Part shown: positions 1-9,300 of the stretch, piece by piece
Layout of the letters: each line of letters opens with the position of its first letter
Position numbering within the stretch: the first letter of the stretch is position 1
Origin: Nitrospira sp.
Lineage (GTDB): Bacteria; Nitrospirota; Nitrospiria; Nitrospirales; Nitrospiraceae
Reading direction: 5' to 3'
Assembly: GCA_037045225.1 (NCBI GenBank)
Contig: JBAOHZ010000009.1
Coordinates: 3,100,001 to 3,164,000, forward strand
Length of the DNA stretch: 64,000 bases
Notes under the pieces: generated by a model
The model's input: only the letters and a program-made list of their open reading frames with translations
The model's database searches: none
What the model was told of the DNA's origin: nothing
Position numbers and translations under genes: made by a program

Positions 1-374
1 CTCCGCGCGATGCCTTGTCGAACGCGGCGGGGATTATGCGTGAGCACTTGGATATCTTCATCAATCCTGAAGAGCGTTCGGATGCGAAGCCGACTGCAGG
101 AAGTGAAGAGCTGTCCGATGAAGTGAATAAGAATCTCTATCGTAGTGTGAATGAGCTGGAATTGTCCGTTCGGGCAGCCAATTGCTTGAAGAATGCCAAC
201 ATCAAGACGATTGCCGACTTAGTGCAAAAAACAGAAGCCGAAATGTTGAAGACCAAAAATTTCGGAAAGAAGTCCCTCAACGAAATCAAGGAAATCCTGA
301 CCGAAATGGGACTGAGCCTTGGAATGAAAGTCGACGCCTTGCCGTCAGGCGACGCGGGCGTACGTTCAGAGTAA
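1..374 (+). CDS. rpoA: RNA polymerase alpha subunit, C-terminal part (cut by the window edge)
   Basis: The frame is already open at the first bases (P-R-D-A-L-S-N-A-A) and stops at 372-374, so this is the 3' end of a longer gene. The visible part includes the junction to the C-terminal domain (REHLDIFINPEE) and the alpha-CTD fold that binds UP-element DNA and activators, with the helix-hairpin-helix stretch NFGKKSLNEIKEIL. The L17 gene follows 18 bases later, the usual rpoA-rplQ order at the end of the alpha ribosomal operon. The first in-frame start seen here (TTG at 15) is not the true start. Confidence 0.96.
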   Translation, partial: PRDALSNAAGIMREHLDIFINPEERSDAKPTAGSEELSDEVNKNLYRSVNELELSVRAANCLKNANIKTIADLVQKTEAEMLKTKNFGKKSLNEIKEILTEMGLSLGMKVDALPSGDAGVRSE

Positions 375-392
375 GAAAGGAACAGGACTACC

Positions 393-839
393 GTGCGCCA
401 CAAAAAGAAGGGTCGACAGCTCGGACGTCAAACTAAACACCGATGGGCGCTGTTTCGGAGTCTCGTGACTTCATTGCTGGAGCATGAGCGCATCGAAACG
501 ACGGAGGCCAAGGCCAAGGAAATTCGTGGTTTTACCGATCGTATGATCACCCTTGGAAAAGAGGGGGACCTTCCTGCCCGTCGTCGTGCGCTGAGCTTCC
601 TGCGCAGCAAGGCCGTGGTGGCAAAGCTGTTCAGCGATGTCGCGTCACGTTTCCGTGAACGTCCCGGAGGCTATACGCGCATCATCCGCACCCGCCGCCG
701 GATTGGTGATGCCGCAGAAATGGTCGCCATCGAATTGGTGACGAGACCGGAGAAGCCGAAGGCCGTTCCAGCAACGGACGTTACGGCTGCAGAAAAGAAA
801 GAGACGACTGAAAAAGCGTCTGCCTCAGCAGAAAGCTAA
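393..839 (+). CDS. rplQ: 50S ribosomal protein L17
   Basis: A large-subunit protein that sits near the exit tunnel. The N-terminus MRHKKKGRQLGRQTKHRWAL and the block TEAKAKEIRGFTDRMITLGK are characteristic of L17. It begins with GTG at 393 behind AGGAAC. The conserved domain ends near residue 118 (the GGYTRI..RRRIGDAAEMVAIEL block); a roughly 30-residue Ala/Glu/Lys-rich tail follows, so at 148 aa it is longer than the typical 115-130 aa protein. Last gene of the ribosomal operon: a strong terminator hairpin lies just after the stop. Confidence 0.97.
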   Translation: MRHKKKGRQLGRQTKHRWALFRSLVTSLLEHERIETTEAKAKEIRGFTDRMITLGKEGDLPARRRALSFLRSKAVVAKLFSDVASRFRERPGGYTRIIRTRRRIGDAAEMVAIELVTRPEKPKAVPATDVTAAEKKETTEKASASAES

Positions 840-846
840 ATAGCGA

Positions 847-878
847 AGGCCACGACGACTTCATGGTCGTCGTGGCCT
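847..878 (+). terminator. Intrinsic terminator after rplQ
   Basis: A perfect 13-bp stem (AGGCCACGACGAC paired with GTCGTCGTGGCCT) with a 6-base loop, followed by a T-rich but interrupted tail. It begins eight bases after the rplQ stop and probably closes the ribosomal operon. Confidence 0.85.
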
Positions 879-947
879 CGTTCCTTCCCTGCCTTCCTTT
901 GCATCGCTCATTCCGAACTTGTTCTCAAGCTATACGCAGGCTGCAGG

Positions 948-976
948 TTTACTTGGTCATGGTGGAATGCTACTAT
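948..976 (+). promoter_or_regulatory. Candidate sigma-70 promoter for the lpt-rpoN operon
   Basis: TTTACT at 948-953 and TACTAT at 971-976 are separated by 17 bases, about 50 bases upstream of lptC and downstream of the rplQ terminator. Both hexamers are imperfect, so this is only a candidate. Confidence 0.4.
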
Positions 977-1027
977 CATGCCACCGGCCACGACCGGGGA
1001 AGCTCTTCAAATTAGGGGCTTTTCGCC

Positions 1028-1600
1028 ATGTGGGAACGTTGGATTCGTCGAAGTCTTCTCACCCTTAGTGTGGTGCTTGCTGCATTTCTTGGGTACTTGC
1101 TCATCACCCGTTCCAATCCTAGTTCCTCGTCGCGTTCAGTCGAGCCCGTGGGCACTGAATCGGCCGATGCCCGTATTCAGGACTTCACCTTCACTCAGAC
1201 CAAAGGCGATCTTGTGCAGTGGAAAGTGCAGGCCGAACAGGCACGCCTGTTCGAAAAGGACAGCCGCGCCATCTTAAATAAGGTGCACATCACCATGTAC
1301 GGGGCGCAGGGACAGGAACTCACACTGTCCGGTGATGAGGGCACCCTGGATACACAGACGAAGAACTTTCAACTTTCCAACAGGACCACGCCGATTGTGG
1401 TTGAGACGCAAAGTGGCTATACCATTCAGACAAATAATCTTGTATGGACTGATGCGCGGCATGAAATTCAAACTCCAGACGAGGTCACGATTCACGGACA
1501 TGGGTTGCAAGTCACCGGCAAAGGGTTGCTGGGCAAGATGGACAAAGAAGAGTTTCAGGTCTTGGACGATGTGCGTGTGGATGTGGTGCCTGCTTCCTAG
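1028..1600 (+). CDS. lptC: LPS export protein LptC
   Basis: Single-pass inner-membrane protein whose periplasmic beta-jellyroll passes lipopolysaccharide from LptB2FG to LptA. The 190-aa product has a short basic N-terminus, one membrane helix at about residues 9-26 and then the LptC/OstA-type strand repeats (LTLSGDEGTLDTQTKNFQL; VTIHGHGLQVTGKGL). Length is normal for LptC. Start ATG at 1028. It overlaps the 5' end of the next gene by about 30 bases and lptB follows, which supports the assignment and implies translational coupling. Confidence 0.9.
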   Translation: MWERWIRRSLLTLSVVLAAFLGYLLITRSNPSSSSRSVEPVGTESADARIQDFTFTQTKGDLVQWKVQAEQARLFEKDSRAILNKVHITMYGAQGQELTLSGDEGTLDTQTKNFQLSNRTTPIVVETQSGYTIQTNNLVWTDARHEIQTPDEVTIHGHGLQVTGKGLLGKMDKEEFQVLDDVRVDVVPAS

Positions 1601-2174
1601 TGCCGGAGCTCTACTCAGTAGTTCAGTGGTGCATGGAGCGGACCCGGTCGCAAGGAAAGAGTCTTCGGCGAATGCGGCGACGACGACCATTACGTCTCGA
1701 ACCATGACGGTCAGCAATCAAGAAAATACCGCGATTTTTGATGGCGCGGTTGTCTTGACCCGTGGGCTGCTGGTGGTGCATTCAGATCATATGGTGGTGT
1801 CGTTTCACCCCAACCGTACTGGCGCAGACAGCAAGCCTGCGGCCGTCGCATCCAAGTCCAAGTCAAATCCGACTGCGAAGAAGATGGAATCTCCGGAGCA
1901 GGATGCCGCGCCTGCGGTCTCGGAGCGGAGTATCCGAATGGTTGAAGCGACTGGCCGAGTGAAAATTCAGAAAGAAGATGGCCGGGCAACGTGCGAGAAG
2001 GCCGTCTACTACGAAGATCAAAAGAAAATCATTCTCACTGGTGAGCCGGTGGCTTGGCAGAAGGGGACCCGCGTATCCGGCAAGCGGATCATCATGTTTC
2101 TGGACGAAGATCGAAGTGTGGTCGAGGGCGACTCACAAGTGGTCATCGAGGGGGAAGGTGGTGTCAAGCGGTGA
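1569..2174 (+). CDS. lptA: LPS export periplasmic protein LptA-like (OstA domain)
   Basis: Periplasmic bridge protein of the Lpt pathway. From the ATG at 1569 (or 1581) the product begins with a short signal peptide ending near SSVVHGA. It then has two OstA-type segments: one covering MTVSNQENTAIFDGAVVLTRG and, after a low-complexity Ser/Lys/Ala linker, a second covering VKIQKEDGRATCEKAVYYEDQ through VVEGDSQVVIEGEGG. The linker of about 40 residues is unusual for LptA. The frame is open far upstream inside lptC, but only the part from about 1569 fits a signal peptide. It lies between lptC and lptB. Confidence 0.82.
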   Translation: MCVWMWCLLPSAGALLSSSVVHGADPVARKESSANAATTTITSRTMTVSNQENTAIFDGAVVLTRGLLVVHSDHMVVSFHPNRTGADSKPAAVASKSKSNPTAKKMESPEQDAAPAVSERSIRMVEATGRVKIQKEDGRATCEKAVYYEDQKKIILTGEPVAWQKGTRVSGKRIIMFLDEDRSVVEGDSQVVIEGEGGVKR

Positions 2175-2956
2175 GCTCGATGTCATCAGCCGCTCACGCA
2201 TCGGCCCTGGATGGTGCGACTCCGGCGGGTGCGCCCGATCGTCTGGCTGCCAGTGGCTTGGTGAAGAGTTTTCGCAGCCGGAAGGTGGTGAAGGGCGTCT
2301 CACTGGATGTGCAGGCCGGCGAAGTCGTCGGTCTCCTGGGGCCGAACGGGGCCGGAAAAACGACGATTTTCGATATGATGGTCGGCCTGTGTCAGCCGGA
2401 CGAGGGAACGATCACCCTCAGCGGCCATGAGATTACAGAGTTGCCTATGTATAAGCGGGCTCGACGCGGCATTGGGTATTTGCCGCAGGAGTCGTCGGTG
2501 TTCCGCCGGCTGTCGGTGGAACACAATATCCTTGCGATTCTGGAGATGCTGGGCTATTCGAGAAGTGAGCGTATGGAGCGGGTCGAGACATTGCTGAAAG
2601 AGCTGGATCTGGTGCATATTCGCAAGAGTAAGGCCTATGCCTTGTCTGGCGGGGAACGTCGACGTCTCGAGATCACTCGCGCGTTAGCCACCAGCCCTTC
2701 ATTTATGCTGTTGGATGAACCGTTTGCCGGTATCGATCCCATTGCCGTGGCCGATATCCAACAAATTATCATCCGCTTAAAGCAGCGGAATATCGGCGTG
2801 TTGATTACAGACCACAATGTCCGGGAAACGTTGTCGATTACTGATCGGGCCTACATCATCAATGAAGGTACGATCTTGGAAGCAGGCCCCCCGGGGGTGA
2901 TCGAGAAAAGTGAAATGGCTAGGGCTGTGTATTTGGGCGAAGGATTCCGTTTGTAA
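2171..2956 (+). CDS. lptB: LPS export ABC transporter ATP-binding protein LptB
   Basis: Cytoplasmic ATPase that powers LPS extraction by LptB2FG. All ABC motifs are present in order: Walker A GPNGAGKTT, Q-loop at YLPQESSVFRRL, signature LSGGERRRLEI, Walker B FMLLDEPFAGID and the H-loop LITDH. GTG at 2171 overlaps the lptA stop and has GGGGAAGG 12 bases upstream; ATG at 2180 is the alternative. The roughly 20-residue N-terminal extension before the ABC domain (Ser/Ala-rich) is longer than in E. coli LptB. lptF/lptG are not in this window. Confidence 0.93.
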   Translation: MSSMSSAAHASALDGATPAGAPDRLAASGLVKSFRSRKVVKGVSLDVQAGEVVGLLGPNGAGKTTIFDMMVGLCQPDEGTITLSGHEITELPMYKRARRGIGYLPQESSVFRRLSVEHNILAILEMLGYSRSERMERVETLLKELDLVHIRKSKAYALSGGERRRLEITRALATSPSFMLLDEPFAGIDPIAVADIQQIIIRLKQRNIGVLITDHNVRETLSITDRAYIINEGTILEAGPPGVIEKSEMARAVYLGEGFRL

Positions 2957-2977
2957 CGGCAAGGAAGTGAGTGTGTG

Positions 2978-4495
<1,518 letters not shown>

Positions 4496-4600
4496 GGTGG
4501 ACGGGGCCGGCACCATGGATGCGGCTCCGTGGGCGCACAACAATCGTCGCAACAGGCTTGAGCGTATGGTGGTACGGGCAGCCTGAGAAACGAGGATGGA

Positions 4601-5152
4601 ATGCGATTGATGATCACGGGGCGGCATGTAGCGGTCACTTCTGCGCTGCGGGAATATGTTGAGACACGCATGGAGCGGCTCGACCGCTACGGGCTGAAGC
4701 TCGGGACCTTGCAAATTCTGTTGAGTCTGGAAAAATTTCATCATGTTGCCGAAGTCGTCGGTGTCGTGCAGGGCCGACGCTTGCAAGCAAAGACCTCGAC
4801 CGAAGAGATGTACGCGTCGATCGACGAGGTGGTGGATAAGCTTGGTGCGCAGTTGCGCAAACTGAAAGAGCGCAAAGTGAATCACAAATTCGGTGATCAG
4901 CCGCGTGAGCGCACCGTGGTACGGAAGGCTGCGCGGGCTGCACGCAATGAGGTGGAGGTCGTTCGGCCGACCCTTGAAGTGCTGACGGTTGAGGAGGCGG
5001 TCGAGGCGCTTAATGCTGCAAAACTCGCGGTGCTGGTGTTTCTGAACGCGTTGTCCGGCACGGTTCAGGTGCTTCAACGATTGCCGAACGGACGAGTGGC
5101 GCTGATCGATCCTGCGAGCGACCGCTCCCGCACTGCTCATGGCCGCGCTTAA
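4601..5152 (+). CDS. hpf: Ribosome hibernation promoting factor, long form
   Basis: Binds the decoding centre of idle ribosomes; the long form promotes 100S dimers. Residues 1-100 form the S30AE domain (ITGRHVAVTSALREYVETRMERL). After a basic linker comes the dimerisation domain, recognisable by LEVLTVEEAVEALN and ending RVALIDP. At 183 aa it fits long HPF rather than the ~95-aa short form. It follows rpoN and overlaps rapZ by 14 bases, so the three genes are probably co-transcribed. Confidence 0.9.
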   Translation: MRLMITGRHVAVTSALREYVETRMERLDRYGLKLGTLQILLSLEKFHHVAEVVGVVQGRRLQAKTSTEEMYASIDEVVDKLGAQLRKLKERKVNHKFGDQPRERTVVRKAARAARNEVEVVRPTLEVLTVEEAVEALNAAKLAVLVFLNALSGTVQVLQRLPNGRVALIDPASDRSRTAHGRA

Positions 5153-6005
5153 TCTTGTCGTGATCAGTGGCCTTTCCGGATCCGGAAAGAGCCACGCCTT
5201 GAAAGCTTTTGAAGACGCGGGCTATTTCTGCGTCGATAATCTTCCTCCGGCCCTCCTTCCGACCTTTGTGGAATTGTGTCATCAACAAGGCGGTGAGATT
5301 AAGAATGTTGCTCTGGGGATCGACATTCGTGAGCGAGTATTCTTCGGGGACCTGGCAAAGGTCTTAGGCGAGCTGAAGGCGCAGGGACATGTCTTGCAAC
5401 TCGTCTTTCTGGAAGCCCGCGAGGATGTGTTGGTGCGCCGATTTTCAGAAAGTCGTCGCCCGCATCCGTTGTTGCCCCATATGCCGGTCGTGGAAGGTGT
5501 GCGGTTCGAGCGCGAACGTTTGAGCGAATTGCGAAAGCATGCCGATCGGGTCATCGACACCTCCAACATTACCGTGCATGAGCTGCGCGAGTTGCTGATC
5601 CGGCAGTTTCGTCAGGAAACGGTCGCACGCCGCATGACCATTTCCCTGGTCACATTCGGGTACAAGTTCGGCGTACCCTATGACATCGATCTGCTGTTTG
5701 ATGTGCGCTTCATTCGAAATCCCTTCTTCGTGCCGGAGCTCAAAGCCTTGAGCGGTGAGGATGCCCGAGTACAACAGTACGTATTCGGGGACCCCACAGC
5801 CGGTCAATTTCTCGAACATCTGCAAGGAATGTTTGCCTTCCTGATCCCGCTCTACGAGCGGGATCAGCGAAGCTACCTCAGTATCGGCATCGGTTGTACC
5901 GGGGGGCGCCATCGGTCTGTGACCATGGCCATACGTCTCCGGGAGCAATTTGCCGCCTTGGGGTACGACGTGTCTATCACCCACCGCGACCTACAAAAAT
6001 CCTAG
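5139..6005 (+). CDS. rapZ: RNase adapter / nucleotide-binding protein RapZ
   Basis: RapZ family (formerly YvcJ/YhbJ) P-loop protein, known in E. coli to guide small-RNA decay and in other bacteria to bind nucleotide second messengers. Walker A is GLSGSGKS at about residues 9-16. The C-terminal domain has the family signature GIGCTGGRHRSV. Length 288 aa is typical. It starts inside the end of hpf. No PTS genes are seen next to it, unlike the proteobacterial rpoN operon. Confidence 0.93.
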   Translation: MAALNLVVISGLSGSGKSHALKAFEDAGYFCVDNLPPALLPTFVELCHQQGGEIKNVALGIDIRERVFFGDLAKVLGELKAQGHVLQLVFLEAREDVLVRRFSESRRPHPLLPHMPVVEGVRFERERLSELRKHADRVIDTSNITVHELRELLIRQFRQETVARRMTISLVTFGYKFGVPYDIDLLFDVRFIRNPFFVPELKALSGEDARVQQYVFGDPTAGQFLEHLQGMFAFLIPLYERDQRSYLSIGIGCTGGRHRSVTMAIRLREQFAALGYDVSITHRDLQKS

Positions 6006-6062
6006 TTCCTGAGCACTGTTTCGCCGTTTCTCCTTTCGTGATCCCGTCATGCGTCCGTTTTC

Positions 6063-6090
6063 TTGACAGGTGGACTATATCAACTATACT
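6063..6090 (+). promoter_or_regulatory. Sigma-70 promoter for the pilM-pilQ operon
   Basis: TTGACA (6063-6068) and TATACT (6085-6090) with a 16-base spacer. It lies 40-50 bases before the small HTH gene that heads the pilus genes and after the rapZ stop. Near-consensus hexamers. Confidence 0.75.
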
Positions 6091-6141
6091 TAATTTCGTG
6101 AGCCCGAAACATGTGATGAATAGAGGCATTTGAGGCAGTTT

Positions 6142-6357
6142 GTGAAGAAAGCCGGCGACGTTCCCAAGAAACAATTGTACAAGACCAACGAGGTCTGCGA
6201 GATGTTCGACATCTCGCGCGCGACGTTGTTCCGCTGGGAGCGGGAGGGCCTGATCACCAGTCCCCCACGCGATTGGCGCAATTGGCGTCTCTATACGGCC
6301 GAAAATATAGAGCAAATCAGGCGCGTGATGGGTGGTGGGAATCAAGAGGTTGCGTAG
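6142..6357 (+). CDS. Small MerR-like helix-turn-helix DNA-binding protein
   Basis: About 71 aa consisting almost only of a MerR-type winged-helix unit: YKTNEVCEMFDISRATLFRWEREGLI, then a wing ending with YTAENIEQIRRV. No effector or dimerisation domain is present. GTG at 6142 is chosen because GAGG lies six bases upstream; a TTG at 6130 is also in frame. The stop falls inside the predicted 5' region of pilM, so it is probably co-transcribed with the pilus genes and may control them. The promoter at 6063-6090 reads into it. Function is inferred from the fold only. Confidence 0.75.
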   Translation: MKKAGDVPKKQLYKTNEVCEMFDISRATLFRWEREGLITSPPRDWRNWRLYTAENIEQIRRVMGGGNQEVA

Positions 6358-6364
6358 AGAGGGC

Positions 6365-7468
6365 ATGAGCATGCTGGCTTCATTGAAAAATCTGGTGGAC
6401 ATGGAATTTCTGTCGATGTTTTCCCCGCAGCGACAGCTCCTAGGCCTGGATATCGGGTCGAGCAGCATTAAACTCGTACAGATCAAGGAGCATCGAGGGC
6501 ACTATACCTTGCAGAAGTTCGGCATCAAGGAGTTGGAGCCTGAGGTAATCGTCGACGGTACGGTGATGGACGAAGGCCGGGTTGTCTCGGCGATTAAGGA
6601 ATTGTTGGCTGAGAAGAACGTCAAGCTCAAGCAGGTGGCTATTTCTATTTCGGGTCATGCCGTGATCGTGAAGAAGATTTCCCTGCCGCCGATGCCTGAT
6701 GAGGAGCTTGAGGCGCAAGTGAAGCTGTCGGCCGAGCAATACATTCCTTTTGATATCAATGAAGTCAATCTCGACTTTCACGTCTTGCCCCCGTCGGAGA
6801 GTCCAGACGAGCAGAGTGAAATGTCGATCGTGCTCGTCGCAGCGAAGAAGGACAAGATCAATGAATTGACAGAACTGGTCAAGGCAGCGGGCTTGACTCC
6901 CGTCGTGATGGACGTCGACGCATTTGCCGTGGAGAACATGTACGGCGTGACTTCCCCCGCCTCGCAAGAGGACACCACGATTTTGGTCAACATCGGGGCC
7001 AGCGTGATGAATGTGAATATTGTGGGTGGGGGAGTGTCCCTGTTCACGCGCGATATTCCTTTGGGTGGAAACCGATATTCCGAGGCCGTGCAGCGGGAAA
7101 TGGGTGTGTCCTTCGAGGAGGCCGAGCAACTCAAGAAGAGCGACCGCGACGAAGATCCCACGCTGGCGTCGGTGATGGAAAGTGTCAATGCGGAAGTGGC
7201 GTCGGAGATTGCCCGCACGATCGATTATTTCAGGACGACCTCTTCGGATCATGACATCGCGCGGGTGTTGCTGTTCGGTGGGGGAGCTAAGGTCAAGGGA
7301 TTGGCTCAACAGCTTCGCGATCGTATGCATGTCGAGGTGGAAATCGCGAATCCCTTTAATGAGATCGACACCTCACAGTGCGATGTCGATCCCGAGCAGT
7401 TGGCAGAGATGGGTCCGCTTGCGGCGGTGGGCGTAGGCCTCGCACTTCGGACGGTGGGGGACCGATGA
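6365..7468 (+). CDS. pilM: Type IV pilus assembly ATPase-like protein PilM
   Basis: Actin-like cytoplasmic protein that binds the PilN N-terminus and forms the inner-membrane platform of the type IV pilus. The phosphate-1 motif is LLGLDIGSSSIKLVQI near the start, and the SHS2 domain follows (ISGHAVIVKKISLPPMPDEE). The adenosine motif is around RVLLFGGGAKVKGL. About 367 aa, typical. ATG 6365 or 6371 are the possible starts; AGAGAGGG precedes both and fits 6371 best by spacing. It ends in a 4-base overlap with pilN. Confidence 0.94.
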   Translation: MSMLASLKNLVDMEFLSMFSPQRQLLGLDIGSSSIKLVQIKEHRGHYTLQKFGIKELEPEVIVDGTVMDEGRVVSAIKELLAEKNVKLKQVAISISGHAVIVKKISLPPMPDEELEAQVKLSAEQYIPFDINEVNLDFHVLPPSESPDEQSEMSIVLVAAKKDKINELTELVKAAGLTPVVMDVDAFAVENMYGVTSPASQEDTTILVNIGASVMNVNIVGGGVSLFTRDIPLGGNRYSEAVQREMGVSFEEAEQLKKSDRDEDPTLASVMESVNAEVASEIARTIDYFRTTSSDHDIARVLLFGGGAKVKGLAQQLRDRMHVEVEIANPFNEIDTSQCDVDPEQLAEMGPLAAVGVGLALRTVGDR

Positions 7469-8019
7469 TTAGAATCAACTTGCTGGCGACTGGACCCCGG
7501 TCCAGAAAAGCCAAACCACAGTGGGATGTCCGTGCTGAGGCGCTGCTGGGTGTCGGCGTGCTGCTGATCACGTTGACGGCGTGCTGGTTCTATGCCGCCT
7601 CGCTCGATGACGAGATCCAGGCCAAGCAGAGCGAGAAGCAGGTCAAGGATAAGCAGGTCGCTCAGCTGAAAGAGCAAGTCAAAGCGGTACAAGATTTTGA
7701 GGAAAAGAAGAAGCAGCTCGAAGCCAAGAACCGCATCATCGATCAGTTGGAGAAAAGCCGGACCGGCCCGGTGAAAGTGCTGGACCATGTCAGTCAAAGC
7801 CTGAATCCGTTGAAGGTCTGGCTGGTGCGCCTGAATCTGAAAGGCAACAGCGTCGAGCTCGAAGGTCGCGCGTTGACCAACGATGATGTGGTCGAATTTG
7901 TGAACAATCTCCGTCGAACTGATCAATTCGGCACCATTAAATTGATGGAGAGCCGCGCAGGACTCGACAACAAAATGAACACCTATCAATTCAAACTCGA
8001 CCTGTCGATGAAAGGCTAA
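7465..8019 (+). CDS. pilN: Type IV pilus inner-membrane protein PilN
   Basis: Bitopic inner-membrane protein that links PilM to PilO. The N-terminal signature MIRINLL contains the PilM-binding motif. A membrane helix at about residues 29-48 (GVGVLLITLTACWFYAA) is followed by a long Lys/Glu/Gln coiled coil and a ferredoxin-like periplasmic domain. Start ATG 7465 overlaps the pilM stop (ATGA). 184 aa, normal. Confidence 0.92.
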   Translation: MIRINLLATGPRSRKAKPQWDVRAEALLGVGVLLITLTACWFYAASLDDEIQAKQSEKQVKDKQVAQLKEQVKAVQDFEEKKKQLEAKNRIIDQLEKSRTGPVKVLDHVSQSLNPLKVWLVRLNLKGNSVELEGRALTNDDVVEFVNNLRRTDQFGTIKLMESRAGLDNKMNTYQFKLDLSMKG

Positions 8020-8020
8020 C

Positions 8021-8644
8021 ATGAGTCTGAATGCAATCAGCTTAGACGGCCTCCGCAGCATTCCGACGGGCCAAAAGGTCGCGTTGCTTGGATTGTTGGT
8101 CGCGGCGATTCTGGTGGGGTTTTATTTCTACGTGGTCGATCCCAAGACAATAGAGCTGGAAGCGGTGCAGGGTCAGGTGGCCCAATTGGATACGGAGATC
8201 CAGAATTTGACGCTCAAGGTGAAGCATCTGGACGAACTGGTCGCGGCGAATAAGCAGTTGGAAATTGAACTGGCCGCGAAGAAGGAACGACTTCCTCCGG
8301 AAGAAGAAGCGGTCATGTTGCTGAAGCAGGTGTCCGATCTTGGGTTACGGTTGGGGTTGGATGTTCGGCTTTGGAAGCCCGGCACACAATCTGAGGATCC
8401 TTCGAAGTTGTTCATCCGGATGCCGATCAACGTCGAAGTGGCCGGCGGATATCATACTGCCGCGATCTTTTTCGACCGAATCAGCAAGTTGTCCCGCATC
8501 GTCACCGTGCAGGATGTGCGAATCGGTGCAGCGCGTATCGATCAAGGACGAGTGGTCACACAAACGGTGTTCGATCTGGTGGCCTACGCCGCCCCGGGAG
8601 AGAAGAAAGCCACTGCGCCGGTTCCTGCGGCGAAGCCTAAGTGA
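8021..8644 (+). CDS. pilO: Type IV pilus inner-membrane protein PilO
   Basis: Partner of PilN in the alignment subcomplex. One membrane helix at about residues 20-40 (VALLGLLVAAILVGFYFYVV), a coiled coil with repeated Leu/Glu pattern, then a periplasmic domain with SDLGLRLGLDVRLWKPG and GGYHTAAIFFDRISKLSRIV. Begins one base after pilN and overlaps pilP by four bases. Confidence 0.92.
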   Translation: MSLNAISLDGLRSIPTGQKVALLGLLVAAILVGFYFYVVDPKTIELEAVQGQVAQLDTEIQNLTLKVKHLDELVAANKQLEIELAAKKERLPPEEEAVMLLKQVSDLGLRLGLDVRLWKPGTQSEDPSKLFIRMPINVEVAGGYHTAAIFFDRISKLSRIVTVQDVRIGAARIDQGRVVTQTVFDLVAYAAPGEKKATAPVPAAKPK

Positions 8645-9300
8645 AGAATGGAGCCCAGCGTATGCCCAACGTGAGGGGAAGCACCGTGAATACACGAATC
8701 TGGTCGAGTAGATGGATGCGGTCGATGACCATGGGAGCGGTTGTGTTAGTGGGGGGCGGCGCGGTTCAGGTCGTCGAGGCAACATCCCATCCACACTTGC
8801 GTCAAGTCGCCTCCATGCGACCTGCCGACTCGTTGAAGGTCATGCCCTTGCCTGAGGGCGCGAAGGCCGCGCCAGTTATGGAAGCCCCTGCCCCTCGTCC
8901 CGAGGCCTCCGTCGCACAATCCGGCGATTCGTTGTCGCTTGAGTTTTCGGGGGTCTCCTATGACCCCTCCGGTCGCCGTGACCCATTTTTGCCGATGCTG
9001 CAACTCGGTCAGCAGGCTGAGCCGGATGCCAATCTGCCTCCGCTACAACGTGTCGGCCTCACCGAGCTAAGTTTGATCGGGGTGCTGTGGGGCAACTACG
9101 GATATATGGCCATGGTTCAGACGCCGGACGGCAAAGGGTATAGCATTCGCCGTGGTACACGGATTGGGCCCAACAATGGTGTGGTCAGTTCAATCACTGA
9201 ACGAGGCATTATCGTTCAAGAGCGGTTCACAGATGTGTACGGGAACAAGCAGGAGCGAGAATACGTCAAGCTTCTGCACCCGAAAGAGGGTATAGAATGA
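8641..9300 (+). CDS. pilP: Type IV pilus assembly protein PilP
   Basis: Periplasmic protein that connects PilNO to the secretin. The C-terminal part holds the PilP beta-domain: YDPSGRRDPFLPM, then LTELSLIGVLWGNYGYMAMVQTPDGKGYSIRRGT and the PKEGIE end. The N-terminus has one hydrophobic stretch (MTMGAVVLVGGGAVQVV) that acts as signal or anchor; there is no lipobox Cys, unlike classical lipoprotein PilP. Starts at 8641 (GTG overlapping the pilO stop), 8662 or 8686 are possible; 8686 has the best ribosome-binding site (GAGGGGAA). Confidence 0.9.
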   Translation: MKNGAQRMPNVRGSTVNTRIWSSRWMRSMTMGAVVLVGGGAVQVVEATSHPHLRQVASMRPADSLKVMPLPEGAKAAPVMEAPAPRPEASVAQSGDSLSLEFSGVSYDPSGRRDPFLPMLQLGQQAEPDANLPPLQRVGLTELSLIGVLWGNYGYMAMVQTPDGKGYSIRRGTRIGPNNGVVSSITERGIIVQERFTDVYGNKQEREYVKLLHPKEGIE

